Program-made: the position numbers and the translations under genes | Assembly: GCA_900548465.1 (NCBI GenBank) | Contig: URKY01000004.1 | Location: forward strand, 54,900 to 118,899 | Origin: an uncultured Eubacterium sp. | GTDB lineage: Bacteria > Bacillota > Clostridia > Lachnospirales > Lachnospiraceae | Direction of reading: 5' to 3' | Length of the DNA: 64,000 nt | Notes under the pieces: generated by a model | Told to the model about the DNA's origin: nothing | The model's database searches: none | What the model saw: only the letters and a program-made list of their open reading frames with translations | Shown: positions 17,609-26,496 of the stretch, piece after piece | Numbering within the stretch: the stretch's first letter is position 1 | Layout: each line of letters begins with the position of its first letter

Positions 17609-18616
17609 ATGTCAAAGGTTACAGTATTAGGTGGTGGCGGTTGGGCTATCGCATTAGCAAAGGTTTTGTTTGAAAACGGAAAAGATGTAGTTATCTGGTC
17701 AGCTCTTGAAAGGGAAGTTGAAGAACTGAAATCAACAAGAGAAAATAAAATAAGTCTTCCGGGAGTTATTATTCCGGAAAAAATTGAAATAACAAATGAC
17801 TTAGAAGTGGCAGTAAAGGATGCCGAAATAATTGTTATGGCTGTTGCATCTTCTTTTGTCAGATTAACATCAAAAAGATTAAAAGGAATTATTCCTGATG
17901 GGCAGATAATTGTAGATGTGGCAAAGGGGATAGAAGATGACACATTCTATACAATGACGGATATTATTGAAGATGAACTTCCTACAGCTGATGCGGCGGT
18001 ATTATCAGGTCCAAGTCATGCTGAAGAGGTAGGAAGAAAAATTCCAACTGTTGTAGTTATCGGAGCTAAAAAGAAAACTACAGCACTTAAAATTCAGGAG
18101 ACATTTGCAAATAATTATTTTAGAACATATATAAGTCCTGACAGAAAATCAATTGAACTTGGAGGCTCACTGAAAAATGTAATAGCCTTAGCTGCAGGTA
18201 TTATTGATGGTTTAGGATTTGGAGACAATACAGAGGCTGCTCTTATAACACGAGGAATTAAAGAAATAACAGCTCTCGGCGTTAAAATGGGCGGACACTC
18301 AAGAACATTTAACGGATTATCGGGAATCGGTGATTTGATTGTTACATGTAACAGTAAACACTCAAGAAACAGACGTGCCGGTGTCCTTATTGGAAAGGGC
18401 TACACTTTAGATGAAGCCGTTAAAGAAGTTAACATGGTAGTAGAAGGTGCTGTTTCGGCAAAGGCAGCTCTTCATCTTGCTAAGAAATATGAAGTTAACA
18501 TGCCGATTGTAGAAAAGGTAAATGAAGTACTCTTTGATAACGAACCTGCTGAAAAGGCAATGTGGGAACTTATGAATAGAGAGCTAACCAGTGAATATAG
18601 TGATTTAGAATGGTAA
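17609..18616 (+). CDS. gpsA: NAD(P)-dependent glycerol-3-phosphate dehydrogenase GpsA
   Basis: Reduces dihydroxyacetone phosphate to sn-glycerol-3-phosphate for phospholipid synthesis. ATG 17609 follows AAAGGAGG and gives 335 residues. The Rossmann loop is GGGGWAIAL (the more usual form is GAGSWGTAL), the substrate-binding region shows LSGPSHAEEV and the catalytic Lys in GSLKNVIALAAG; NTEAALITRG and GLSGIGDLIVTC are the C-terminal family blocks. The frame upstream from 17567 is the plsY end and is not coding for GpsA. Confidence 0.96.
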   Translation: MSKVTVLGGGGWAIALAKVLFENGKDVVIWSALEREVEELKSTRENKISLPGVIIPEKIEITNDLEVAVKDAEIIVMAVASSFVRLTSKRLKGIIPDGQIIVDVAKGIEDDTFYTMTDIIEDELPTADAAVLSGPSHAEEVGRKIPTVVVIGAKKKTTALKIQETFANNYFRTYISPDRKSIELGGSLKNVIALAAGIIDGLGFGDNTEAALITRGIKEITALGVKMGGHSRTFNGLSGIGDLIVTCNSKHSRNRRAGVLIGKGYTLDEAVKEVNMVVEGAVSAKAALHLAKKYEVNMPIVEKVNEVLFDNEPAEKAMWELMNRELTSEYSDLEW

Positions 18617-18654
18617 TATAATTATAATATACAAATAAAAAGTGGGAGTAACTA

Positions 18655-20223
18655 ATGGATCAAAACACAATAAACAAGACTAAGGATAAAGGAAAAAAAG
18701 GCTTGGCAACCTTCCTGTTTAGCCGTATATTCATCTTTGGACTGATGATTGTCTTACAGGTGCTGATATTTGTTTTATTAGCATATAACGCTTCAGTTTC
18801 AAAGACAATGTCTTATGTTGTGACATTTTTACAGTTCTGGCTGGTTATTTATATTGTAAATGATAAGTCAGACCCCACAATGAAACTCATTTGGGTAATA
18901 TTTATAATGTTTGTTCCGGCACTTGGAATAATGATGTATTTATATAATAAATTCCAACTGGGTTCCTTCAGGATAAAGAAGCGGTTGGAAAATATTAAAT
19001 TAAGAACAGAAAACGCTTTAGTTCCGGACCAGAACATATACAACGAATTACAGATTCAGGAAAAACAGGTTTCCATGCTTGCAAAATATGTGTATGACCA
19101 TACAGGGTGCCCTGTTTACAGAAATACGGAAGTTACATATTTTAACTGTGGAGAAGAAAAATACAGAGCTCTTGTGGAACAGTTGGAAGAAGCACAGGAA
19201 TACATTTTTATGGAGTATTTTATAATTCAGGAAGGTCGTGTCTGGGATTCTATATTGCGTATTCTTGAAAAGAAGGTACAGCAGGGTGTTGAAGTCAGGG
19301 TAATGTACGATGGATTGTGTTCCCTGTCGAAACTTCCAATAGGATATTTCAAAAAGCTTAGAAAAAAGGGAATAAAGTCAAAACCTTTCGCAAGAGTTGT
19401 TCCTTTCTTTACAACTGAACAGAACAACAGAGATCACAGAAAAATATTAGTCATTGATGGAAAAGTTGCCTTTACAGGAGGCATAAATCTTGCTGATGAG
19501 TACATGAATATTGTGGATAAGTTCGGATATTGGAAAGATACGGCTGTAATGCTTAGAGGTGACGCGGCCAAAAGTTACACTCTTATGTTTCTTCAAATGT
19601 GGAACGTAAGTGAGAAAACAATAGGAAATTTTGATAAGTATTTAAACGTCAGAATTCCCGAAAACTTTTCCAACGACGGTTATGTGATAGGATATGCCGA
19701 TGAACCTTTTGACAACGAAAGAGTTGGTGAATCAGTTTATCTGCATATTATAAATACGGCAAACCGCTACTTACATATTGTTACACCATACCTTGTTATA
19801 GATAATGTTATGATGACTTCGCTGAAGTTTGCAGCAAAGCGTGGTGTTGATGTTAAAATTGTTATGCCGGGAATACCGGATAAGGCTTATGCCTACTGTA
19901 TTGCCAGAACTTATTACAGTGAACTTATAGAGGCGGGAGTGGAAATCTATGAATATACGCCGGGATTTACTCACGCAAAAATGTTTATAAGTGATGACGA
20001 AAAGGCTACGGTGGGAACCATTAATCTGGACTACAGAAGTTTGTATTTGCATTTTGAAAATGGATGCTTTATATACAAAAACAAAACAATATTAGATATT
20101 GAGGATGATTATCAGCAAATGCTGTCAGAATCAAAAAAGGTTTCGCTTATTGAGTGCAGAAACAGACCTGTACTTTACAAAATTTGTGGAAAACTTTTAA
20201 GATTGTTGGCGCCACTGATGTAA
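18655..20223 (+). CDS. cls: Cardiolipin synthase (phospholipase D family)
   Basis: 522 residues. Two N-terminal membrane helices (about residues 20-50 and 55-85) anchor two phospholipase D catalytic motifs: DHRKILVID (HKD 1, about residue 260) and THAKMFISDD (HKD 2, about residue 440). It joins two phosphatidylglycerols to give cardiolipin. Start ATG 18655 follows GTGGGAG. It lies between gpsA and spoIVA, extending a phospholipid block. It ends in a terminator at 20232 that overlaps spoIVA signals. Confidence 0.94.
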   Translation: MDQNTINKTKDKGKKGLATFLFSRIFIFGLMIVLQVLIFVLLAYNASVSKTMSYVVTFLQFWLVIYIVNDKSDPTMKLIWVIFIMFVPALGIMMYLYNKFQLGSFRIKKRLENIKLRTENALVPDQNIYNELQIQEKQVSMLAKYVYDHTGCPVYRNTEVTYFNCGEEKYRALVEQLEEAQEYIFMEYFIIQEGRVWDSILRILEKKVQQGVEVRVMYDGLCSLSKLPIGYFKKLRKKGIKSKPFARVVPFFTTEQNNRDHRKILVIDGKVAFTGGINLADEYMNIVDKFGYWKDTAVMLRGDAAKSYTLMFLQMWNVSEKTIGNFDKYLNVRIPENFSNDGYVIGYADEPFDNERVGESVYLHIINTANRYLHIVTPYLVIDNVMMTSLKFAAKRGVDVKIVMPGIPDKAYAYCIARTYYSELIEAGVEIYEYTPGFTHAKMFISDDEKATVGTINLDYRSLYLHFENGCFIYKNKTILDIEDDYQQMLSESKKVSLIECRNRPVLYKICGKLLRLLAPLM

Positions 20224-20248
20224 TAAATTATACCTCCCTGCATATATT
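20221..20248 (+). promoter_or_regulatory. Candidate sigma-E (mother-cell) promoter for spoIVA
   Basis: TAATAAA at 20221-20227, a 13-base spacer and CATATATT at 20241-20248, compared with the sigma-E pattern of KMATATT and CATACAAT. A start near 20255 would fall in the loop of the terminator hairpin and free the ribosome binding site. The matches are 5/7 and 6/8, so this is tentative. Confidence 0.4.
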
Positions 20249-20278
20249 TTAGTATTAATGTGTGCAAGGAGGTTTTTT
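20232..20278 (+). terminator. Terminator of cls, overlapping the spoIVA ribosome binding site
   Basis: ACCTCCCTGCA (20232-20242) pairs with TGCAAGGAGGT (20263-20273) with one C-A mismatch; the stem extends by A-T and G-U pairs to a loop at 20249-20256. A run of six T (20273-20278) follows. The right arm includes the AAGGAGG used by spoIVA. Confidence 0.85.
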
Positions 20279-20279
20279 G

Positions 20280-21746
20280 ATGGATTTTAACGTATATAAA
20301 GACATTGAAAAGAGAACAAATGGAGAAATTTACATAGGTGTTGTAGGTCCTGTAAGAACGGGAAAGTCAACCTTTATAAAAAACTTTATGGATGTTGCCG
20401 TAGTTCCCAATATAAAAGATGAAAATGAAGTGAAAAGAACTATGGATGAACTGCCACAGTCATCAGCCGGAAAAACAATTATGACGACAGAACCGAAATT
20501 TATACCTAATAACGCTGTGTCAATTAAAATAGGAGGCAGGGCAAATGTAAAGGTAAGACTTATTGACTGTGTTGGTTTTATGGTTGATGGAGCTACGGGA
20601 CATATGGAAGAGGAAAAAGAAAGAATGGTTAAGACCCCTTGGTTTGACTATGACATTCCTTTTTCAAAGGCTGCTGAAATTGGAACGCAAAAAGTAATAT
20701 CTGAACATTCAACTATAGGAGTTGTTGTTACCTGCGATGGAAGTTTTACGGAATTAAGTCCTGAAGAGTACAATAAGGCTTTGGATAAAACAGTAAAGGA
20801 ACTGACAAGTATTAATAAACCTTTTGTCATTCTGGTAAATTCTCTTGATCCAAAGTCTCCGCAGTGTACAAAATTACGGAATGAAATTGCAGAAAAATAT
20901 CAGGTTTCAACAATTGCAGTTAACTGTCTGAAACTAAATGAAAATGATGTAAATAATATTCTTGAAAATATTCTGTTCGAATTTCCTATTTCAGAGATTG
21001 TGTTTAATGTTCCAAAATGGCTTGAAATAATGGATCTTGGACATGAACTTATGAAATACATAGTGGGCTATTCGAAGGAAATTTTAAATAAAATTGTAAA
21101 AATTAAAGATATAAAAAATATTAAATTAGATCCCGACAGTGATTTTATAAAGGGAGCTTCGGTTTCGTCAGTAGAATTATCAAACGGAAATCTTGCCCTT
21201 AATTTTGACATTGACGATAAGTATTACTATGATACCTTAACGGAAATGACAGGTACACAGATAGACAATCAGCTTCAGTTAATTAAACTGGTAAAAGAAA
21301 TGGCTTTGCAGAAAGTTAATTACGAAAAGGTAAATGATGCCATAAGCAAAGTAAGGGATACGGGATATGGAATAGTGACACCTCAGAAAGAAGAAATTGT
21401 TCTTGAAAATCCTGAATTAATTAAGAGTGGAAATAAATTTGGGGTAAAAATTAAGGCAACAGCACCATCAATTCATTTTGTTAAGGCAAATATTTTAACG
21501 GAAATTTCGCCAATTATAGGCAGCGAGGAGCAGGCGAAAGACTTAATTGATTTTATAAACAAAAATGATGATGGAGCAAATATCTGGGAGACTAACATTT
21601 TTGGAAAATCAATAGGGCAGATTGTTGATGAAGGAATAATGAATAAAATCAACAATCTTACAGAGGAAACCCAGTCCAGAATGCAGGGAACAATAGAAAA
21701 GATAACAAACGATCAAAGTCGTGGCGTTATTTGCATTTTACTGTAG
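20280..21746 (+). CDS. spoIVA: Stage IV sporulation protein A (spore coat morphogenetic ATPase)
   Basis: Self-assembling ATPase that forms the basement layer of the spore coat on the forespore surface. ATG 20280 is 7 bases after GGAGG and gives 488 residues, close to the 492 of B. subtilis. The N-terminal P-loop is GPVRTGKST (about residues 21-29) with the switch region LIDCVGFMVDGATGHMEE. The C-terminal half (from about residue 280) ends in the conserved RGVICILL tail. Its presence strongly indicates a spore former. It sits downstream of gpsA-cls, as in the gpsA-spoIVA neighbourhood of bacilli. Confidence 0.97.
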   Translation: MDFNVYKDIEKRTNGEIYIGVVGPVRTGKSTFIKNFMDVAVVPNIKDENEVKRTMDELPQSSAGKTIMTTEPKFIPNNAVSIKIGGRANVKVRLIDCVGFMVDGATGHMEEEKERMVKTPWFDYDIPFSKAAEIGTQKVISEHSTIGVVVTCDGSFTELSPEEYNKALDKTVKELTSINKPFVILVNSLDPKSPQCTKLRNEIAEKYQVSTIAVNCLKLNENDVNNILENILFEFPISEIVFNVPKWLEIMDLGHELMKYIVGYSKEILNKIVKIKDIKNIKLDPDSDFIKGASVSSVELSNGNLALNFDIDDKYYYDTLTEMTGTQIDNQLQLIKLVKEMALQKVNYEKVNDAISKVRDTGYGIVTPQKEEIVLENPELIKSGNKFGVKIKATAPSIHFVKANILTEISPIIGSEEQAKDLIDFINKNDDGANIWETNIFGKSIGQIVDEGIMNKINNLTEETQSRMQGTIEKITNDQSRGVICILL

Positions 21747-21792
21747 GAACAATATGAATTTTATAAAAACTCCTAATTAATGGCATATTTTA

Positions 21793-21821
21793 TTGAAAAA
21801 TACGTGTACCTATGATAAAAT
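21793..21821 (+). promoter_or_regulatory. Sigma-A-type promoter for tyrS-alaS
   Basis: TTGAAA at 21793-21798, a 17-base spacer and TAAAAT at 21816-21821. The leader to tyrS is only about 70 bases, too short for a T-box. Confidence 0.65.
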
Positions 21822-21898
21822 CAATATTTGAATTATGCATAGAAAAAACATTTCAATACAAAGTATTTGATTAAAATATGCTTAAAAGGAGAGGTAAG

Positions 21899-23125
21899 AT
21901 GAATACGTACGAAGAATTACAGGCAAGAGGGCTTATAGCTCAGGTTACTGATGAAGAATTGATTAAAGATTTAATCAATAAAGGGGAAGCCGTTTTCTAT
22001 ATTGGTTTTGACCCTACAGCAGACAGCCTGCATGTTGGACATTTTATGGCACTTTGCCTTATGAAAAGATTGCAGATGGCAGGAAATAAGCCAATTGCAC
22101 TTCTTGGTGGTGGAACAGCAATGATTGGTGACCCATCAGGAAAAACTGATATGAGAAAAATGATGACAAAAGAAACTATTCAGCATAACATTGAATGTTT
22201 CAAAAAACAAATGAGCAAATTCATTGATTTTTCAGATGGTAAAGCGTTAATGGTTAATAATGCTGATTGGTTAATGGATTTAAATTATATAGATGTGTTA
22301 AGAGAAGTAGGTCCTCATTTCAGTGTTAACAGAATGCTTACAGCTGAATGTTACAAGCAAAGAATGGAAAGAGGCTTAAGCTTCCTTGAATTTAACTACA
22401 TGATTATGCAGAGCTACGATTTCTATAAGTTATTCCAGGAGTACGGATGTAATCTTCAGTTTGGTGGAGATGACCAGTGGAGCAATATGCTTGGTGGAAC
22501 AGAACTTATCAGACGTAAGCTTGGAAAAGATGCATCAGCTATGACTATTAACCTTCTTCTTAACTCAGAAGGAAAGAAAATGGGAAAAACAGTAAGCGGT
22601 GCAGTTTGGCTTGATCCTGAAAAAACATCACCATACGAGTTTTACCAGTACTGGAGAAATGTTGATGATGCAGATGTAATTAAATGTCTTAAGATGTTAA
22701 CATTCCTTCCACTTGAAGAAATTGAAGAAATGGAAAAATGGGAAGGAGCCCAGTTAAATAAAGCCAAAGAAATTCTTGGATTTGAACTTACAAAATTAGT
22801 TCACAGTGAAGAAGAGGCCATAAAGGCACAGGAAGCTTCAAGAAATATGTTTGCCGGTGGAGCTGTTTCAGGTAATATTCCAACTACAACATATGAAAAA
22901 GCCGATTTAGATGAAGGAAAAGATATTCTTACACTTTTAGTAGATACAGAACTTGCAAAATCAAGAGGTGAAGCAAGACGTCTTGTTCAGCAGGGTGGTG
23001 TATCTGTTAATGGTGAAAAGGTTACAAAAATAGAAGCAACTTTTACATCAAATGAGTTTAATGATGATGGAGTTCTTTTAATTAAGAAGGGCAAGAAAGC
23101 GTTCCATCAGATTAAAGCTAATTAA
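21899..23125 (+). CDS. tyrS: Tyrosine-tRNA ligase
   Basis: Class I synthetase; 408 residues from ATG 21899 behind AAAGGAGAGG. The HIGH motif is HVGHF in [11 protein letters not shown] (about residues 45-49) and KMSKS appears as KMGKT in [10 protein letters not shown] (about residue 230). The tyrosine pocket is represented by [10 protein letters not shown]. The C-terminal S4 domain (from about residue 345) includes [14 protein letters not shown]. It is followed 23 bases later by alaS and has no T-box, unlike many Firmicute tyrS genes. Confidence 0.97.
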   Translation: MNTYEELQARGLIAQVTDEELIKDLINKGEAVFYIGFDPTADSLHVGHFMALCLMKRLQMAGNKPIALLGGGTAMIGDPSGKTDMRKMMTKETIQHNIECFKKQMSKFIDFSDGKALMVNNADWLMDLNYIDVLREVGPHFSVNRMLTAECYKQRMERGLSFLEFNYMIMQSYDFYKLFQEYGCNLQFGGDDQWSNMLGGTELIRRKLGKDASAMTINLLLNSEGKKMGKTVSGAVWLDPEKTSPYEFYQYWRNVDDADVIKCLKMLTFLPLEEIEEMEKWEGAQLNKAKEILGFELTKLVHSEEEAIKAQEASRNMFAGGAVSGNIPTTTYEKADLDEGKDILTLLVDTELAKSRGEARRLVQQGGVSVNGEKVTKIEATFTSNEFNDDGVLLIKKGKKAFHQIKAN

Positions 23126-23148
23126 TGTAAATATTGGAGGAAACAATA

Positions 23149-25785
23149 ATGAAACAATATGGATTAAATGAACTTAGAAAAATGTTTTTGGATTTCTTTG
23201 AATCTAAGGGACATCTTGTAATGAAGAGTTTTTCTTTAGTTCCACACAATGATAACAGTTTATTACTTATAAATGCCGGAATGGCACCATTAAAGCCTTA
23301 TTTTACAGGTCAGGAGATTCCACCAAGAACAAGAGTTGCAACATGTCAGAAATGTATAAGAACAGGTGATATCGAAAATATTGGAAAGACTGCAAGACAT
23401 GGTACATTCTTTGAAATGCTTGGTAACTTCTCATTTGGTGATTATTTTAAAACAGAAGCTATTCATTGGTCATGGGAATTCTTAACAGAGGTTGTAGGCC
23501 TTGAGGCTGACAGATTATATCCGTCAGTTTATCTGGAAGACGATGAAGCTTTTGATATCTGGAATAAAGAAATGGGAATTCCAGCTGAAAGAATTTTCAA
23601 GTTTGGCAAGGAAGATAACTTCTGGGAGCATGGTGCAGGTCCTTGTGGTCCTTGTTCTGAAATTTACTATGACCGTGGGGAAAAGTACGGTTGTGGCAAG
23701 CCGGGATGTACTGTAGGATGCGAATGTGACAGATATATTGAAATCTGGAACAACGTATTTACACAGTTTGAAAATGACGGGAATGGAAATTACACAACAT
23801 TAAAGCAGAAAAATATTGATACAGGTATGGGTCTTGAAAGACTTGCAACTGTAGTTCAGGATGTAGATTCTATTTTCGATGTTGATACAATTAAGGCTTT
23901 AAGAGATAAAGTTTGCGAACTTGCAAACAAAGAATATAAGAAAGAATATAAGTGGGATGTTTCAATCAGAATTATTACAGACCACATCAGATCAGCTACA
24001 TTTATGATTTCTGACGGTATTATGCCATCAAATGAAGGTAGAGGATACGTATTAAGAAGATTAATCAGACGTGCTGCAAGACATGGAAGACTTCTTGGAA
24101 TTGAAGGAAAATTCCTTTCAACACTTTCAGAAACAGTTATTGAAAGTTCAAAGGACGGATATCCTGAATTAGACGAAAAGAAGAGCATGATTTTCAAGGT
24201 ATTGACTGAAGAAGAAAATAAATTTAACAAGACTATTGATACAGGTCTTAATATTCTTTCAGAAATGGAAGATGAAATGAAGAAAAACAACCAGACACAG
24301 TTGTCAGGTGATAATGCATTTAAGCTTTATGACACATATGGTTTCCCACTTGATTTAACAGAAGAAATCCTTGAAGAAAAGGGATTTGGTGTTGATGAAG
24401 AAGGCTTTAAGGAAGCTATGGAAGTCCAGAGAAAGAAAGCAAGAAATGCCCGCAAGAAGACTAACTATATGGGCGCAGACGCTACTGTATATGAGCAGTT
24501 AAATAAAGCCCTTACAACTAAGTTTGTGGGATATGATAAATTAATTTCAGACACTGTTGTAACGGCTCTTACAACAGAAGATGAAGTTGTACAGGCTTTG
24601 GCTGATGGCGACAAGGGAACAATTGTTACTGAAGAAACACCATTCTATGGAACAATGGGTGGTCAGGTAGGTGACAAAGGTCTTATTGTTACAGCTGATG
24701 GTGAATTTAAGGTTGAAGAAACTATACATCTTCTCGGTGGAAAGATTGGTCATGTAGGAACAGTTGTAAAAGGAATGATTCAGGTAGGCGATAAGGCTAC
24801 TATGAAAGTTGATGCAGCATTCCGTGCTGATACATCAAAGAATCATAGTGCTACACATCTTTTGCAGAAAGCATTAAAGACTGTTCTTGGAGAACATGTT
24901 GAACAGGCAGGTTCATATGTAGATGCTGACAGATTAAGATTTGACTTTACACATTTCCAGGCAATGACTAATGAAGAAATCGAAAAGGTTGAAAGCTTAG
25001 TTAATGAACAGATTTCTAAGGGATTAGATATTGTAACCCGGGAAATGTCTTTGGATGAAGCAAAGAAAACAGGTGCTATGGCTTTATTTGGTGAAAAGTA
25101 CGGCGAAAAGGTAAGAGTGGTTTCAATGGGAGATTACTCCATAGAACTTTGTGGTGGTACCCATGTTCCTAACACAGGCGCAATTTCATCATTTAAGATT
25201 ATTTCTGAATCAGGTGTTGCTGCAGGAGTAAGAAGAATTGAAGCTTTAACTTCTACAGGACTTATGAAACATTATAAGGAAGTTGAGAATGTGTTAAATG
25301 AAGCTGCAAAACTTGCAAAGGCAGAACCGTTTGCTCTTGTAAAGAAAATTCAGGCACTTCATGATGAAATTAAAGAATTATCTAAAGAAAACGAAAAGTT
25401 AAAAGCTAAGTTAGCCAATGAAGCAGTAGGCGATGTTTTAAGTCAGGTCGTTGAAGTTAAAGGTGTGAAGTTACTTGCTACACATGTTAAGGGCGTTGAC
25501 ATGAATGGACTTAGAAATTTAGGTGATCAGCTTAAAGAAAAAATGGGTGGCGGCGTAGTTGTAATTGTATCAACAGATGCTGACAAGGCAAATGTTATCG
25601 TTATGGCTGATGACGACGCTGTAAAGGCAGGAGCCCATGCCGGAAATATGATTAAAGAAATTGCTAAATGTGTTGGTGGTGGCGGTGGTGGCCGCCCTAA
25701 TATGGCACAGGCAGGTGGTAAGAATCCGGCAGGTGCTGATGATGCAGTGGCTAAGGCAAAGGAAATACTTGAAGCACAGTTATAA
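23149..25785 (+). CDS. alaS: Alanine-tRNA ligase
   Basis: Class II synthetase of 878 residues. ATG 23149 follows GGAGG (23136-23140). The catalytic core includes SKGHLV and the RFTNAGM-like INAGMAPLKP; the editing domain has HSATHLLQKAL and the zinc-binding CGGTHV. The C-terminal DHHA1 domain has the Gly run GGGGGGRPNMAQAGG. A coiled segment (KELSKENEKLKAKL) precedes it. It probably shares the tyrS promoter. Confidence 0.98.
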   Translation: MKQYGLNELRKMFLDFFESKGHLVMKSFSLVPHNDNSLLLINAGMAPLKPYFTGQEIPPRTRVATCQKCIRTGDIENIGKTARHGTFFEMLGNFSFGDYFKTEAIHWSWEFLTEVVGLEADRLYPSVYLEDDEAFDIWNKEMGIPAERIFKFGKEDNFWEHGAGPCGPCSEIYYDRGEKYGCGKPGCTVGCECDRYIEIWNNVFTQFENDGNGNYTTLKQKNIDTGMGLERLATVVQDVDSIFDVDTIKALRDKVCELANKEYKKEYKWDVSIRIITDHIRSATFMISDGIMPSNEGRGYVLRRLIRRAARHGRLLGIEGKFLSTLSETVIESSKDGYPELDEKKSMIFKVLTEEENKFNKTIDTGLNILSEMEDEMKKNNQTQLSGDNAFKLYDTYGFPLDLTEEILEEKGFGVDEEGFKEAMEVQRKKARNARKKTNYMGADATVYEQLNKALTTKFVGYDKLISDTVVTALTTEDEVVQALADGDKGTIVTEETPFYGTMGGQVGDKGLIVTADGEFKVEETIHLLGGKIGHVGTVVKGMIQVGDKATMKVDAAFRADTSKNHSATHLLQKALKTVLGEHVEQAGSYVDADRLRFDFTHFQAMTNEEIEKVESLVNEQISKGLDIVTREMSLDEAKKTGAMALFGEKYGEKVRVVSMGDYSIELCGGTHVPNTGAISSFKIISESGVAAGVRRIEALTSTGLMKHYKEVENVLNEAAKLAKAEPFALVKKIQALHDEIKELSKENEKLKAKLANEAVGDVLSQVVEVKGVKLLATHVKGVDMNGLRNLGDQLKEKMGGGVVVIVSTDADKANVIVMADDDAVKAGAHAGNMIKEIAKCVGGGGGGRPNMAQAGGKNPAGADDAVAKAKEILEAQL

Positions 25786-25830
25786 TATATGGCAATTTTT
25801 ACAAAATAACCGTCAGATACAAAAAAGATA

Positions 25831-25858
25831 TTGACGGTGTGGAAATATATGTTATAAT
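25831..25858 (+). promoter_or_regulatory. Strong sigma-A-type promoter for rpsU
   Basis: TTGACG at 25831-25836, a 16-base spacer and a consensus TATAAT at 25853-25858. The transcript would start near 25865 with a leader of about 63 bases. An inverted repeat (ACCGTCA 25809-25815 with TGACGGT 25832-25838) covers the -35. Confidence 0.8.
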
Positions 25859-25927
25859 ACAAAAGGTGTTTTTAACACAAATACCTACAGTTTTAGGAAT
25901 CTATAACTGAAGGGAGGGTAGAACAGA

Positions 25928-26104
25928 ATGTCAAGCGTTATTGTAAAAGAAAACGAATCAATCGACAGTGCATTACGTCGATTCAAGAGAAATTGCGCAA
26001 AAGCTGGTATCCAGCAGGAAATTCGTAAAAGAGAACATTACGAAAAGCCAAGCGTAAAGCGTAAGAAAAAATCAGAAGCAGCTAGAAAGCGCAAATATAA
26101 TTAA
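25928..26104 (+). CDS. rpsU: 30S ribosomal protein S21
   Basis: A 58-residue gene found by reading the intergenic region. It begins [21 protein letters not shown], contains the family [24 protein letters not shown] pattern in shorter pieces, and ends in a basic tail KRKYN. S21 assists initiation on the 30S subunit. AAGGGAGGGT lies 6-8 bases before ATG 25928. It has its own strong promoter and two consecutive terminators, so it is a single-gene unit. Confidence 0.96.
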   Translation: MSSVIVKENESIDSALRRFKRNCAKAGIQQEIRKREHYEKPSVKRKKKSEAARKRKYN

Positions 26105-26108
26105 TTAT

Positions 26109-26145
26109 AAAAAAGTCAGAGCTTTTTGTTCTGGCTTTTTTCTTT
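26109..26145 (+). terminator. First terminator after rpsU
   Basis: 26109-26122 pairs with 26128-26141 over 14 bp with two G-U pairs, a 5-base T loop, and ends in a TTTTTTCTTTT tract. Confidence 0.9.
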
Positions 26146-26146
26146 T

Positions 26147-26173
26147 GCAGTGACAACAGTCACTGCTATTTTT
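26147..26173 (+). terminator. Second hairpin after rpsU
   Basis: GCAGTGAC (26147-26154) pairs perfectly with GTCACTGC (26159-26166) around an AACA loop, followed by TATTTTTA. It probably acts as a backup terminator that isolates the sporulation genes yqfC-yqfD from the very active rpsU promoter. Confidence 0.75.
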
Positions 26174-26187
26174 ATGCGTTATTACCC

Positions 26188-26216
26188 GTCTAGTAACAGA
26201 ATTGCCGGCATAGAAT
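26188..26216 (+). promoter_or_regulatory. Candidate sigma-E promoter for yqfC-yqfD
   Basis: CATAGAAT at 26209-26216 matches the sigma-E -10 CATACAAT in seven of eight positions. The -35 (GTCTAGT, 26188-26194, 14 bases upstream) is a poor match. B. subtilis yqfCD are sigma-E genes, which supports the call. Confidence 0.4.
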
Positions 26217-26244
26217 AATAGAGAATAACTATGGAGGGCAGGTT

Positions 26245-26496
26245 ATGTTTAATGTGGACAATGATTATGAACTTCCAAGGGACGTTGTGGGAAGTGAGTG
26301 TCTGGTGCAGCTTACAGGCAGACGAGAGATGATTGTGGAAAATTATAAATGTGTAAAAACCATTACTGATATTGAAATTGAAATAATGTGCAGAAAATAT
26401 ACGGTTGTAATAAGGGGAAGCAGTCTTTTTATAAAATATTACAATTCTCAATCAATGATTATAGGTGGGTGTATAGATGGTATTTCATTCGTATGA
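26245..26496 (+). CDS. yqfC: Sporulation protein YqfC
   Basis: 83 residues; a small YabP/YqfC-family protein, beginning MFNVDNDYELPRD and containing VVGSECLVQLTGRREMIVEN in pieces typical of the family (LTGRREMIVENYK, CIDGISF). ATG 26245 follows GGAGGG. In bacilli it is a mother-cell gene linked to spore formation; its molecular role is unclear. It overlaps yqfD by 20 bases. Confidence 0.9.
   Translation: MFNVDNDYELPRDVVGSECLVQLTGRREMIVENYKCVKTITDIEIEIMCRKYTVVIRGSSLFIKYYNSQSMIIGGCIDGISFV

Noticed and set aside
21793..21898. T-box riboswitch before tyrS
   Set aside because: The leader from the predicted promoter is only about 70 bases, with no terminator/antiterminator pair.
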